A DNA stretch of 13,124 bases from Spirochaetaceae bacterium (GCA_003454065.1 DMKZ01000145.1:4610-17733), one strand, 5' to 3'; numbered from the stretch's first letter, positions 1-7,135 are shown. Numbers and translations: made by a program. Notes: generated by a model not told the origin, from the sequence alone.

Positions 1-347
1 CAAAGCGGCAGCACCGACATGTCCGCGAACATGAAGAACGGCGAAAGCATGATGCGACACGCCGCATCGATGGCTTCGGCTTTAGAGGGCTTCTTGGAAA
101 ACTCTATGATAGTGGAATCGGGATATGCTGCGGAAATCATGGATATGTCCGCCTTGCCGCTCTCGACCGCTATGATGATTTCAAAAACATCATCCAAAAG
201 CGACAGCCTGTTCAAATAATCGCTTATTTCGCCGAAATCCGCATCTGAGCAATAGATGAGGCAGCAAAACCTATCCTTCCTGAAAGCGAATCCGTATTCC
301 TTGCTGAAGCTGAACTTCCTATGTACCGAAAACGAAGAGTCCGTCAT
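1..347 (-). CDS. Partial uncharacterised protein, possibly GT-A/glycosyltransferase-like N-terminus
   Basis: The frame opens with ATG at 347, three bases after the tmk stop, and stays open to the left edge, so only the first 115 codons are visible. The start reads MTDSSFSVHRKFSFSKEYGF. There is no signal peptide or membrane segment in the visible part. Around residues 52-62 a hydrophobic strand (VFEIIIAVESG) is followed by a stretch ending FFMFADMSVLPL. This arrangement is reminiscent of the beta-strand and acidic motif of GT-A glycosyltransferases, but no clear DXD motif is visible. The Shine-Dalgarno is weak (GAGAA just before the ATG), so translation may be coupled to tmk. The gene is very likely real because of its position in the operon. 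The glycosyltransferase idea is only a structural impression. Confidence 0.6.
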   Translation of the reverse strand, partial: MTDSSFSVHRKFSFSKEYGFAFRKDRFCCLIYCSDADFGEISDYLNRLSLLDDVFEIIIAVESGKADISMISAAYPDSTIIEFSKKPSKAEAIDAACRIMLSPFFMFADMSVLPL

Positions 348-350
348 TTC

Positions 351-971
351 TCAAAAGCAACCGCCTAATATTTCCAGAATCTTATGATGAACTTCCCGAA
401 CGGATGCAGACGAGTCGATAGCATGAAAGCCGACATCCGAAGGAAGGCTTCCGAATGCCCTATCGTAGTTTTCCGCCACTTTTTCGAGAAATTCGCTTTT
501 TTCGAAAATCTCCCTTTCATTTCCTCTGGAAGCGATTCTTCGCATGCAGATATCGACAGGACATTTCAAATAGATCAGATGCTCGGGATACGGAAAATCC
601 TTGTTGAGATCGAAAATCCTCTCGCAAGCAATATCCACTCCCTGATACGCAAGGGTGGAAAACCAATACCTATCCTGTATTGCCATGCCGCACTTCCTCA
701 GATTCGAAACCACGCCGGAACCGCCGTAAATATGATCATAACGATCCGCAACATACAAATGCAGGATGCTATCAGCGTTCAAATGACAAGAATTGCCATT
801 CAAAACGCTTTCGCGCAAGAAACGGCCTATGATTCCGTCGGACGGCTCTGCGGTTCTGAAAAACGACTTGCCCTTCTGACGAAGACAATCGCACAGCGCA
901 TCTATCTGCGTCGTTGTTCCGGAACCGTCGAGACCTTCGAATACTATGAATCCTTTGAGGGTGTTCGCCAC
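351..971 (-). CDS. tmk: Thymidylate (dTMP) kinase with atypical P-loop
   Basis: Phosphorylates dTMP to dTDP with ATP in the cytoplasm, a required step in dTTP synthesis. The 206 residues match the usual length. Visible family marks are the N-terminal strand and P-loop region at residues 8-22 (FIVFEGLDGSGTTTQ), an EPSDG stretch at about 42-46, the DRY motif at 100-102 followed by S105 and AYQG, and the R-rich lid region near 144-170 (MRRIASRGNER, then FEKVAENYDRAF). The P-loop is odd: the Walker A lysine expected before TT is T19, giving GSGTTTQ instead of GSGKTTQ. The start is GTG at 971, chosen because it yields the normal Tmk N-terminus. It lies two bases after the pta stop with no clear Shine-Dalgarno, so translation is probably coupled to pta. 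The family assignment is firm. Catalytic competence without the lysine is unproven. Confidence 0.93.
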   Translation of the reverse strand: MANTLKGFIVFEGLDGSGTTTQIDALCDCLRQKGKSFFRTAEPSDGIIGRFLRESVLNGNSCHLNADSILHLYVADRYDHIYGGSGVVSNLRKCGMAIQDRYWFSTLAYQGVDIACERIFDLNKDFPYPEHLIYLKCPVDICMRRIASRGNEREIFEKSEFLEKVAENYDRAFGSLPSDVGFHAIDSSASVREVHHKILEILGGCF

Positions 972-973
972 GA

Positions 974-1960
974 TTACGACAAGGTGAGAGCTGCAGTCGA
1001 TACTATGTCATCTACGCTGCAACCCCGCGAAAGATCGGAAACGGGCTTTGAAAAGCCTTGAAGGATGGGACCGAACGCTTCTGCGCCCGCAAGGCGCTGA
1101 ACGAGCTTGTAGCCGATGTTGCCGGCCTGCAAATCAGGGAAGACGAGAACATTGGCTTTTCCTGCCGTTGCCGACCCTTTGGCCTTGCTTTTCGCAACGC
1201 TCGAAACGATTGCGGCATCAAGCTGCAATTCTCCATCGGCGGGAATTTCCGGATGCGCGGATTTGAAGATTTCGACCGCTTTCACGACCTTATCCACCAT
1301 ATCGCCTGCGGCAGAGCCTTTCGACGAATAGCTCAGAAAAGCCACTTTGGGCTCGGCTTGAAGATATTTCCTGCATGACAGCGAAGCACAATAGGCGATT
1401 TCGGCAAGGTCCTCGCTCGAAGGGTCGGGTATGGTAGCGCAATCCGAGAAAATGAATGAGCCGTTTTCGCCGTATTCCTTTTTATCCGTTATCATCACGA
1501 AACAGCTCGACGCCTTCTTTATTCCATGCGCCGTCTTGACTATCCAGAAGGCGGAACGCAACACATTCGCAGTGGTGTTCTCGGCTCCGGCCACCATGCT
1601 ATCCGCTTTTCCAAGGTGGACGAGCATAGCTCCGAAGAAGAGCGGATCAGCCATCTTGGCAGCGGCATCCTCCATCGTAACGCCCTTCGCCTTGCGCATC
1701 TCATAGAATTCGGAAATCGCCTGCGCCTTGAACTCGCTCGTAGCAGGATCTATCACATCAACGCCCTTAAGATCAACGGAAAGCTTCTTGGCATTATCGC
1801 GTACTTCCTTCTCAGGACCTACCAGAATCACCTTCGAGGCTATTTTCCCATCTGCGATGATTCTCGCTGCGCGAACCGTTCTCTCCTCGAGCCCCTCGGC
1901 AAGAACGAGCGTCCTCGCATTCTTTTTCGCCCTGCTTTTCATGTCTTCTATGAAACCCAT
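974..1960 (-). CDS. pta: Phosphate acetyltransferase (short, single-domain Pta)
   Basis: Converts acetyl-CoA and phosphate to acetyl phosphate and CoA. It normally works with acetate kinase to make ATP in fermentation. The 328 residues correspond to the catalytic PTA/PTB domain alone, without the N-terminal regulatory domain of enterobacterial Pta. Characteristic segments are DCATIPDPSSEDLAEIA (about 173-189), SYSSKGSA (210-217), DGELQLDAAIV (242-252), NVLVFPDLQAGNIGYKLVQR (270-289) and SDLSRGCSVDDIV (308-320). The last contains S311, R312 and D318, equivalent to catalytic residues known from the Methanosarcina enzyme. An in-frame start 21 bases upstream is possible. I chose ATG 1960 because AGGAGG lies four bases before it and the protein then begins like other short Ptas. 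No acetate kinase gene is in the window. I found no convincing promoter; the upstream region holds a palindromic repeat. Confidence 0.96.
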   Translation of the reverse strand: MGFIEDMKSRAKKNARTLVLAEGLEERTVRAARIIADGKIASKVILVGPEKEVRDNAKKLSVDLKGVDVIDPATSEFKAQAISEFYEMRKAKGVTMEDAAAKMADPLFFGAMLVHLGKADSMVAGAENTTANVLRSAFWIVKTAHGIKKASSCFVMITDKKEYGENGSFIFSDCATIPDPSSEDLAEIAYCASLSCRKYLQAEPKVAFLSYSSKGSAAGDMVDKVVKAVEIFKSAHPEIPADGELQLDAAIVSSVAKSKAKGSATAGKANVLVFPDLQAGNIGYKLVQRLAGAEAFGPILQGFSKPVSDLSRGCSVDDIVSTAALTLS

Positions 1961-2050
1961 ACTTCCTCCTATGCAAAACATTGCAAAACACGCCCTGCAT
2001 GCAACACGAAAGATTCGTCTCGCAAAAATCTGCCAACGAAGAACGCTTTC

Positions 2051-2079
2051 AGGGCGAAGCGCCCTCTAAAGGACGCTTC
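2051..2079 (-). other. Mutually exclusive hairpins upstream of pta
   Basis: Read on the minus strand, GAAGCGTCC (2079-2071) can pair with GGGCGCTTC (2064-2056) across a 6-base loop, giving 9 bp including one G-U. The same GGGCG can instead pair with CGCCCT (2056-2051) across a 3-base CTT loop, giving 6 bp. The two structures share bases and cannot coexist. The first also competes with the end of the larger palindrome at 2070-2232. Neither hairpin is followed by a U-tract, so neither is a terminator. The pairing is directly visible. A regulatory role is only a guess. Confidence 0.45.
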
Positions 2080-2232
2080 TAAAAACCTCAGAGTCCGAAT
2101 CTGCCAGATGTCCTTCCGACTGAAAAGCCGGCGGAAAGCCTTGAAATACGACAGTGTTCCTGTGTTTTCCGCCAGTTTTTCATTTCGAAAATTCGCAGTC
2201 ATCCTCGAACAGCAGGTTTTTAGAAACGCCCT
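2070..2232. repeat. 163-bp imperfect palindrome, MITE-like or structured intergenic repeat
   Basis: This fills most of the roughly 320-base gap between pta and rpmB. The ends are inverted copies: AGGACGCTTCTAAAAACCT at 2070-2088 and, on the other strand, AGGGCGTTTCTAAAAACCT at 2232-2214 (17 of 19 identical). Inside are a second inverted pair, TGAAAAGCCGGCGGAAA at 2121-2137 and TGAAAAACTGGCGGAAA at 2182-2166 on the other strand (15 of 17). The innermost spacer is 28 bases. The segments between outer and inner arms are about equal in length (32 and 31 bases) and only weakly similar. One end directly abuts the U-tract of the rpmB terminator. Open frames crossing it start inside the terminator and look spurious. 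It could be a non-autonomous element, a genome-wide extragenic repeat, or a long RNA hairpin. No flanking direct repeat was obvious. Confidence 0.6.
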
Positions 2233-2259
2233 AAAAAAAAAGCAACCCTGTCGGGTTGC
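2233..2259 (-). terminator. Intrinsic terminator of the tRNA-Leu/rpmB unit
   Basis: On the minus strand the perfect 7-bp stem GCAACCC/GGGTTGC with a GACA tetraloop is followed by nine T residues. It begins 21 bases past the rpmB stop codon. Confidence 0.93.
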
Positions 2260-2280
2260 TTGCAAATCAATAAGGAATAA

Positions 2281-2511
2281 TCAGACCGCCTTCTCTATGA
2301 AGCCGCTCTTCAAGCAACGAGTGCAAATCCTGACGGTGCAATGAGTTCCGCCTATGACGGTCTTGACATTGACCAGATTCGGCTTGAACACCCTCTTCTT
2401 CTTCACGCCTATATGCTGACCGACTCCGCCTTTCTTCTTCGCCTGACCTTTCCTAGGCACTATGTTCCCTGTAACAGTCCCCTTTCCGCATATATCACAA
2501 ACTCTGCTCAT
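2281..2511 (-). CDS. rpmB: 50S ribosomal protein L28, zinc-ribbon type
   Basis: A 76-residue large-subunit ribosomal protein. It starts MSRVCDICGKG and carries two zinc-type cysteine pairs, C5/C8 and C63/C66, at the two ends. The centre (about 20-40) contains a basic, glycine-rich stretch, KGQAKKKGGVG, making it longer than the compact L28 forms of about 60 residues. The FKPNL segment at 42-46 is a family hallmark. An ATG further upstream would begin inside the tRNA gene. ATG 2511 is chosen because GAGAGG lies six bases before it and the protein then starts with the canonical CxxC region. It lies 21 bases downstream of tRNA-Leu and almost certainly shares its promoter. The strong terminator follows. 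Confidence 0.95.
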   Translation of the reverse strand: MSRVCDICGKGTVTGNIVPRKGQAKKKGGVGQHIGVKKKRVFKPNLVNVKTVIGGTHCTVRICTRCLKSGFIEKAV

Positions 2512-2532
2512 TTCAAACCTCTCATCTAGGAA

Positions 2533-2615
2533 TGCGGCCGACTGGACTTGAACCAGCACAGCGTTTCCGCCACAAGCACCTCAAGCTTGCGTGTCTACCA
2601 TTCCACCACGACCGC
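2533..2615 (-). tRNA. tRNA-Leu, anticodon GAG
   Basis: The 83-nt gene folds as a class II tRNA. The acceptor arms are GCGGTCG and CGGCCGC, with one T-G pair. The anticodon stem CAAGC/GCTTG encloses TTGAGGT, so the anticodon is GAG (bases 2582-2580), reading CUC and CUU. The long variable arm contains GCG-GAAA-CGC. The T-arm is GCTGG-TTCAAGT-CCAGT with a terminal G-T. The discriminator is A at 2533. CCA is not encoded, since the next bases are TTC, so it must be added enzymatically. It is the first gene of a tRNA-rpmB transcript, and cleavage between the two is needed to mature the tRNA. Confidence 0.95.
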
Positions 2616-2663
2616 AAAAAGCATGATGTCAATCAAATGCGCATTCATTTGAAAAACCATAGC

Positions 2664-2692
2664 ATTATACGAAAAATGCGACTTAATGTCAA
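2664..2692 (-). promoter_or_regulatory. Consensus sigma-70 promoter for tRNA-Leu/rpmB
   Basis: On the minus strand a perfect TTGACA (2692-2687) and a perfect TATAAT (2669-2664) are separated by 17 bases. Transcription should begin near 2657, leaving about 40 bases of leader before the tRNA. The -35 box overlaps the stop codon of copA. Confidence 0.9.
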
Positions 2693-5265
2693 ACGCCTTC
2701 GCATTTGCCGCCGTATTCATAACCCTTGCCGTTTATGATTTTAACGACGGCCTGCTCATCGAATTCGCCGCTCGTCCTCAGCGACACCGTTCCCGACTTG
2801 TGATCGGCAACAGCCTCCTCGACGAAATCCAGTGCTTCGAGCGCATCCTTGACCGTTTTCTCGCAATGCGAACACATCATTCCGCCCACTTTCAAGACAA
2901 CCATGTTTCCAGTTCCTCCCTTCGTTTTGCCGGCAGCTCTCATCGATGCGATTTCAGATAGGACTTTCTCGAATCCGTTCCGTTCCCGCGAATCGAAGCG
3001 CTTCGGCCGGTCATGCGATGCATTGCGGATTTTCAACCTGTTCAGCCTAAGCGCATTCAAGCAAACGCTAACGCTCGACAGGCTCATGGCGGCGGCCGCA
3101 AGCATCGGATTCATGTTCAACCCGAACAACCCTGCCGCCAATGGTATGCACAAGGCATTGTATGAAAACGCCCAGAAAAGGTTTTCCTTTATGTTCCTGA
3201 GCGTTCCCCTGCCGAGGCGTACGGCGGCGGCGGCATCCTCTATGCTGCTGCCGACCAGCACGATGTCGGCGCTGTCAATGGCTATGTCCGTACCTGCTCC
3301 GATAGCCAGTCCGACATCAGCCGACGCAAGCGCCGGCGCATCGTTTATGCCGTCTCCAGTCATGGCCACTATGCCGCAGGATTGGAATCCCCGCACGACC
3401 GCCGCCTTCTCGTCGGGCATAACCTCAGACACGACGCCATCGACCCCGCAAAGCTCGCCTATGCGATTTGCAGCGGAGGCATTGTCGCCAGTAAGCATGA
3501 CGGTCCTGATGCCAAGCCGTCTGAAGCTCTCAATCGCAGCTTCGGAAGTCGGCTTGACGGAATCCGCCAATCCGATGATTCCGATGCATTTTCCATATTG
3601 CGAAAAAACCATCAATGTCTTGCCTTGGCAAGTCAATTCATCGGCGCATTCCGATAGTTCGTCGGACAAAGATGCGATAGCGCCTATGTATTTCCGATTT
3701 CCGGCTATCGTCTCGATGCCATTGATTGCCCCCTTCACTCCGCAACCTGCGATTTCGGCAAAATCCTCGACTTCCACTGCTACCGCGCCTCTTCTTTCGC
3801 ATTCCGCCGCAACAGCCTTCGCCAAAGGGTGGGAGGACTTGCATTCCAAGGAATATGCCGCTTCAAGCAGTTGCATCTCGGAAATCCCCGTAGCGACCGC
3901 AATATCGGTCATCTGCGGCTTCCCTTGCGTTATCGTTCCCGTCTTGTCGAAAACAGCCACTTTCGTTTTTCCGATCGACTCAAGTGCTTGCGCGGTTTTC
4001 ACGAGTATGCCGTTTCTTGCACCAAGGCCGCTTCCAACCATTATCGCAACAGGAGTCGCCAAGCCTAAAGCGCATGGGCATGAGATCACAAGCACGCAAA
4101 TCGCCCTTGACACCGCTTGCGAAACTTGCGCTCCGGATATCATCCATCCGCCGAAAACAATCAACGATAAAAGCAAAACGGACGGAACGAACACTGCCGA
4201 TATCCTATCCGCAAGGCGCGCTATCGGAGCCTTGGTCGCGGAAGCATCGGCCACCATCCGCACTATCCTGCTCATAGACGTGTCCTCGCCCACCCTCTCG
4301 GCGCGGCATTTCAGGCATCCCGACAAATCAATGGTCGCAGCGCTTACCTTGTCTCCGATGGTCTTGTCGGAAGGGACCGATTCGCCTGTCATCGACGACT
4401 CATCGACCGCGCCGGAACCGTCCAGCACGATTCCGTCAGCCGGAATCTTCTCGCCCGGCCTGACCACGAACGTATCGCCAACGGCCAATTCGGATATGCG
4501 AACGGAAACCTCTGCGCCATCGCGCAAGACATTCGCCGTCTCGGGCTGCAATTTCGCCAAGGCTTTCAGCGCATTGGTGGTTCTTCCCTTGGAAATCGCC
4601 TCCAAAAGCTTTCCTACGGTTATCAGGGCAGGTATCATGGCGGCGGATTCGAAATACAACTCGTTGTGATACGATGCCGCCAGCTCCGCATTCCCGAAGC
4701 CCGATGCGATCATAGCGCCCATTTTCAAAAAAACCCAAATGCTCCATGCGAATGATACGCCGGAACCCATTGCGACAAGCGTATCCATATTCGGAGCTCC
4801 GGCGAAAAGCGACCTGAATCCCGATGAGAAGAATTTCCGATTGACTATCATCACGGCGGCGGACAAAATCGATTGAACCAATGCAAGACCGACATGATTA
4901 TGCTCGAAAAAAGGCGGGACAGGCCATGAAAGCATATTATGTCCCATAGTCACATACATAAGCGCGACCAAAAAAGCGACTGAAGCTATCAGCCGCATCT
5001 TCAATTTCTTTGTCTCGGATCCGAAGCCGTCTTCGGCTTGCACGGCCGACGAAGCCGACGCCTTCCCCTCAAGCTCGGCCTTATAGCCTGCCTTCGCCAC
5101 CGCCCTCATCACCGATTCGGCGGATGCAGTCCCTTCGACATTCATGGATTTGGTGAGAAGGCTCACTGCACATCCTGTCACGCCCTTGACTTGCGACACC
5201 GCCTTTTCCACTCGCGACTGACAAGCCGCGCAGCTCATTCCGAAAACCTTATATCTTTCCATCAT
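2689..5265 (-). CDS. copA: Copper-exporting P1B-type ATPase with N- and C-terminal metal-binding domains
   Basis: Pumps Cu(I) out of the cytoplasm using ATP. The 858 residues run in this order: N-terminal heavy-metal-associated domain with GMSCAAC (C12, C15); membrane helices from about 88; actuator domain with TGES at 293-296; metal-transport CPC at 396-398 in ISCPCALGLATP; phosphorylation site DKTGT at 440-444; the P1B-specific HP at 479-480; hinge GDGIND at 637-642; then YN (702-703) and MSLSS (727-731) in the last helices. YN and MxxSS are the Cu(I) signature. A second metal-binding domain with GGMMCSHC (C798, C801) follows a charged linker of about 45 residues; placing one at the C-terminus is uncommon. 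Two adjacent ATGs (5265 and 5262) are both usable after GGAG. The start overlaps the rsgA end by 17 bases. No copper-responsive operator was seen. Confidence 0.95.
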   Translation of the reverse strand: MMERYKVFGMSCAACQSRVEKAVSQVKGVTGCAVSLLTKSMNVEGTASAESVMRAVAKAGYKAELEGKASASSAVQAEDGFGSETKKLKMRLIASVAFLVALMYVTMGHNMLSWPVPPFFEHNHVGLALVQSILSAAVMIVNRKFFSSGFRSLFAGAPNMDTLVAMGSGVSFAWSIWVFLKMGAMIASGFGNAELAASYHNELYFESAAMIPALITVGKLLEAISKGRTTNALKALAKLQPETANVLRDGAEVSVRISELAVGDTFVVRPGEKIPADGIVLDGSGAVDESSMTGESVPSDKTIGDKVSAATIDLSGCLKCRAERVGEDTSMSRIVRMVADASATKAPIARLADRISAVFVPSVLLLSLIVFGGWMISGAQVSQAVSRAICVLVISCPCALGLATPVAIMVGSGLGARNGILVKTAQALESIGKTKVAVFDKTGTITQGKPQMTDIAVATGISEMQLLEAAYSLECKSSHPLAKAVAAECERRGAVAVEVEDFAEIAGCGVKGAINGIETIAGNRKYIGAIASLSDELSECADELTCQGKTLMVFSQYGKCIGIIGLADSVKPTSEAAIESFRRLGIRTVMLTGDNASAANRIGELCGVDGVVSEVMPDEKAAVVRGFQSCGIVAMTGDGINDAPALASADVGLAIGAGTDIAIDSADIVLVGSSIEDAAAAVRLGRGTLRNIKENLFWAFSYNALCIPLAAGLFGLNMNPMLAAAAMSLSSVSVCLNALRLNRLKIRNASHDRPKRFDSRERNGFEKVLSEIASMRAAGKTKGGTGNMVVLKVGGMMCSHCEKTVKDALEALDFVEEAVADHKSGTVSLRTSGEFDEQAVVKIINGKGYEYGGKCEGV

Positions 5266-6181
5266 TTGTCTCCATCATGCGCCTATAATCCGAAAGCCTG
5301 ACCTGCGAAATGATACCTCTGCCGGCAGCTTCATCGGCCTTACATCCCGATTCTCCGATATGCTTGCAATCCGCATATCTGCATTGAAACTTGGAAAACT
5401 CCGGAAAGCATGCAATAACTCCGTCCCATTTCAGCGACAACGGCCGAACGAATCTTATTCCCGGAGTGTCTATTATGCGCAATTTCTCATCGGACAAAAG
5501 CACGGAGGAAGTCGTCGTATGACAACCTACATTCCCTTTCTTCGACAATTCGCCGACCATTTGCATATCCTTGCAGAAAAGAGCATTCAAAAGCGTGCTC
5601 TTGCCACTTCCCGATTCGCCCACGAACAGCGCGGTTCGCGATTCGACCATCTCCCTCAGAACAGAGATATTGTCGCCGGACTTCGACGACACCCGCACAG
5701 ACTCGAATCCTGCCGTATCTATCGCGTCTATGACGTTCTCGTCATCCTTCGAAAATTCCAAATCAGATTTGGTGAACACGAAAACGATCCTGCACTTGCC
5801 ATCAAGCCCCATAAGCGTCGTATTAACGAAAAAGGAGTTCATAGCAGGAGAGTTATGCGGCGCTATTATGCACAGCATATCGAAATTGGAGCCTATCGTC
5901 TGAAGTTTTCTCTTGATGAAATTATATCTCACGAAAGAAGATTCGCGCTGCTGCCTTTCCGTTATTTTCCAACTCTCCGATTCAAACTCCAACCGAACGA
6001 CATCGCCCACGCAAAGCGAATTGTCGAAAAATACCTTCTTCTTGTCCCAAAGCTCGAATCTGACGTCTTCCTGACCTTTCAAACGCTTCCCCTTTATAAC
6101 GGCGTTGACGATTCTTCCATCAACCCTCGCTTGAAAGGAAGTGCTCGAGATCAGAACGATTTCGCCCAAAACCCTTTCCAT
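5249..6181 (-). CDS. rsgA: Ribosome small-subunit-dependent GTPase RsgA
   Basis: A circularly permuted GTPase that acts in late 30S maturation and leaves when GTP is hydrolysed. It has an N-terminal OB-like region (about 1-75), then the permuted motifs G4 TKSD (137-140), G1 GESGSGKST (188-196), G2-region threonines near 222-224 and G3 DTPG (238-241). A C-terminal zinc site follows with C267, C272, H274 and C280, in the usual C-x4-C-x-H-x5-C spacing. The 310 residues are normal. G4 uses T in place of the common N. AGGAG lies four bases before ATG 6181, nine bases after the rluD-family stop. Its last 17 bases overlap copA in another frame, so copA translation is probably coupled. Confidence 0.96.
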   Translation of the reverse strand: MERVLGEIVLISSTSFQARVDGRIVNAVIKGKRLKGQEDVRFELWDKKKVFFDNSLCVGDVVRLEFESESWKITERQQRESSFVRYNFIKRKLQTIGSNFDMLCIIAPHNSPAMNSFFVNTTLMGLDGKCRIVFVFTKSDLEFSKDDENVIDAIDTAGFESVRVSSKSGDNISVLREMVESRTALFVGESGSGKSTLLNALFCKDMQMVGELSKKGNVGCHTTTSSVLLSDEKLRIIDTPGIRFVRPLSLKWDGVIACFPEFSKFQCRYADCKHIGESGCKADEAAGRGIISQVRLSDYRRMMETNDGKI

Positions 6182-6190
6182 ATCGCTCCT

Positions 6191-7135
6191 TCAGCCTCCA
6201 AGCATCCTATCGGCATTCGAAAACCTTTCCGGAACATCACTGTCGAATTCCATATATTCTCCGGACGGATGATGAAAGCCCAGCCTTTTGGCGTGAAGCA
6301 TCAGCGTCATTCCACAATTCCGCGGCTTGCCGTATAGGACGTCGCCCATTATCGGATTTCCGATGCTTTTCAAATGAACCCTTATCTGATGCGTCCTTCC
6401 GGTTTTCAAAATCAATGACAGCAATGTGGCCTTGTCGGCATAATATTTCAAGACGTTGTATTCCGTAATGGCGATTTTCCCCTCGTCCTGCTCGCAAGTC
6501 TCGAACTTCAGCCTGTTCCTTTCGCTGCGTCTGATTCCCGTTACGATGGTCCCTTCTGATTCGGCTATATGGCCTTCGGCCAATGCGATGTATTCCTTGA
6601 AGACGCGCCTGCCCTTGAATTCGCCGATCAGATGCTCCGCCGCCAAGCTCGTCTTCGCGATTACCATCAGACCCGACGTATCCATATCGAGCCTATGGAC
6701 TATTCCGTATCTGAACGCCGACATCTCATCAATCCTGTCCTTATTAAGCTCGCAGAACAAAGCATCTTCCACAGTTCCGGAGAAATGCCCGTTGCCATGA
6801 TGAACCGCCACTCCCTGGGGCTTGTTTATCACCGCAAGCCAATCATCCTCGTAAACCATGTCCAAATCGACAGGCTCCGAATGGCATTCAGGGCTGCTCT
6901 TCTCAAGCATCCTATCATCCAATTCGAATTCGACGCTATCGCCAGCGGATAGGAGCTTCGAAAGCTTCCCGACCGGCTTGCCGTTCACGCGGACGTTTCG
7001 AACGGCCTCTTTGATCCGATTGCGAGAATAACGGATGAAATTGGATGCTATGAAGGCATCAAGCCGCATGGCCTTATCGCAAATCAAAGGCATACGGCGA
7101 GCTTGGGATCTGGAATTTTCAAAGTCTCCCGTCAT
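6191..7135 (-). CDS. RluA/RluD-family 23S rRNA pseudouridine synthase
   Basis: Isomerises specific uridines to pseudouridine, probably in large-subunit rRNA. The 314 residues contain an N-terminal S4 RNA-binding domain (about 22-70, with RLDAFIA, SRNRIKEAVRNVRVNGK). The catalytic domain follows, with INKPQGVAVHHGNGH (103-117), HRLDMDTSG (147-155, catalytic D150) and TGRTHQIRVHL (245-255). An S4 domain plus these motifs fits RluD or RluC better than RluA, but the target uridines cannot be read from sequence. ATG 7135 overlaps the TGA of the upstream gene (ATGA), which decides the start and implies coupled translation. The first 20 or so residues precede the S4 domain and have no clear counterpart. 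Confidence 0.94.
   Translation of the reverse strand: MTGDFENSRSQARRMPLICDKAMRLDAFIASNFIRYSRNRIKEAVRNVRVNGKPVGKLSKLLSAGDSVEFELDDRMLEKSSPECHSEPVDLDMVYEDDWLAVINKPQGVAVHHGNGHFSGTVEDALFCELNKDRIDEMSAFRYGIVHRLDMDTSGLMVIAKTSLAAEHLIGEFKGRRVFKEYIALAEGHIAESEGTIVTGIRRSERNRLKFETCEQDEGKIAITEYNVLKYYADKATLLSLILKTGRTHQIRVHLKSIGNPIMGDVLYGKPRNCGMTLMLHAKRLGFHHPSGEYMEFDSDVPERFSNADRMLGG

Noticed and set aside
384..1061. A 225-codon plus-strand frame opposite tmk
   Set aside because: It is antisense to a clear Tmk and contains no recognisable protein features.
1969..2265. A 98-codon minus-strand frame between rpmB and pta
   Set aside because: It starts inside the rpmB terminator stem, runs through the palindrome and has a composition rich in F, R and C typical of a non-coding frame.
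1526..2344. A 272-codon plus-strand frame spanning pta, the palindrome and rpmB
   Set aside because: It crosses two real genes, a terminator and the repeat on the opposite strand, and its product resembles nothing coherent.
2849..4669. A 606-codon open frame on the plus strand opposite copA
   Set aside because: It mirrors codon bias of the well-supported copA gene, has low-complexity Ser/Ala/Pro composition, no recognisable domain and no clear ribosome-binding site. It is a shadow frame.
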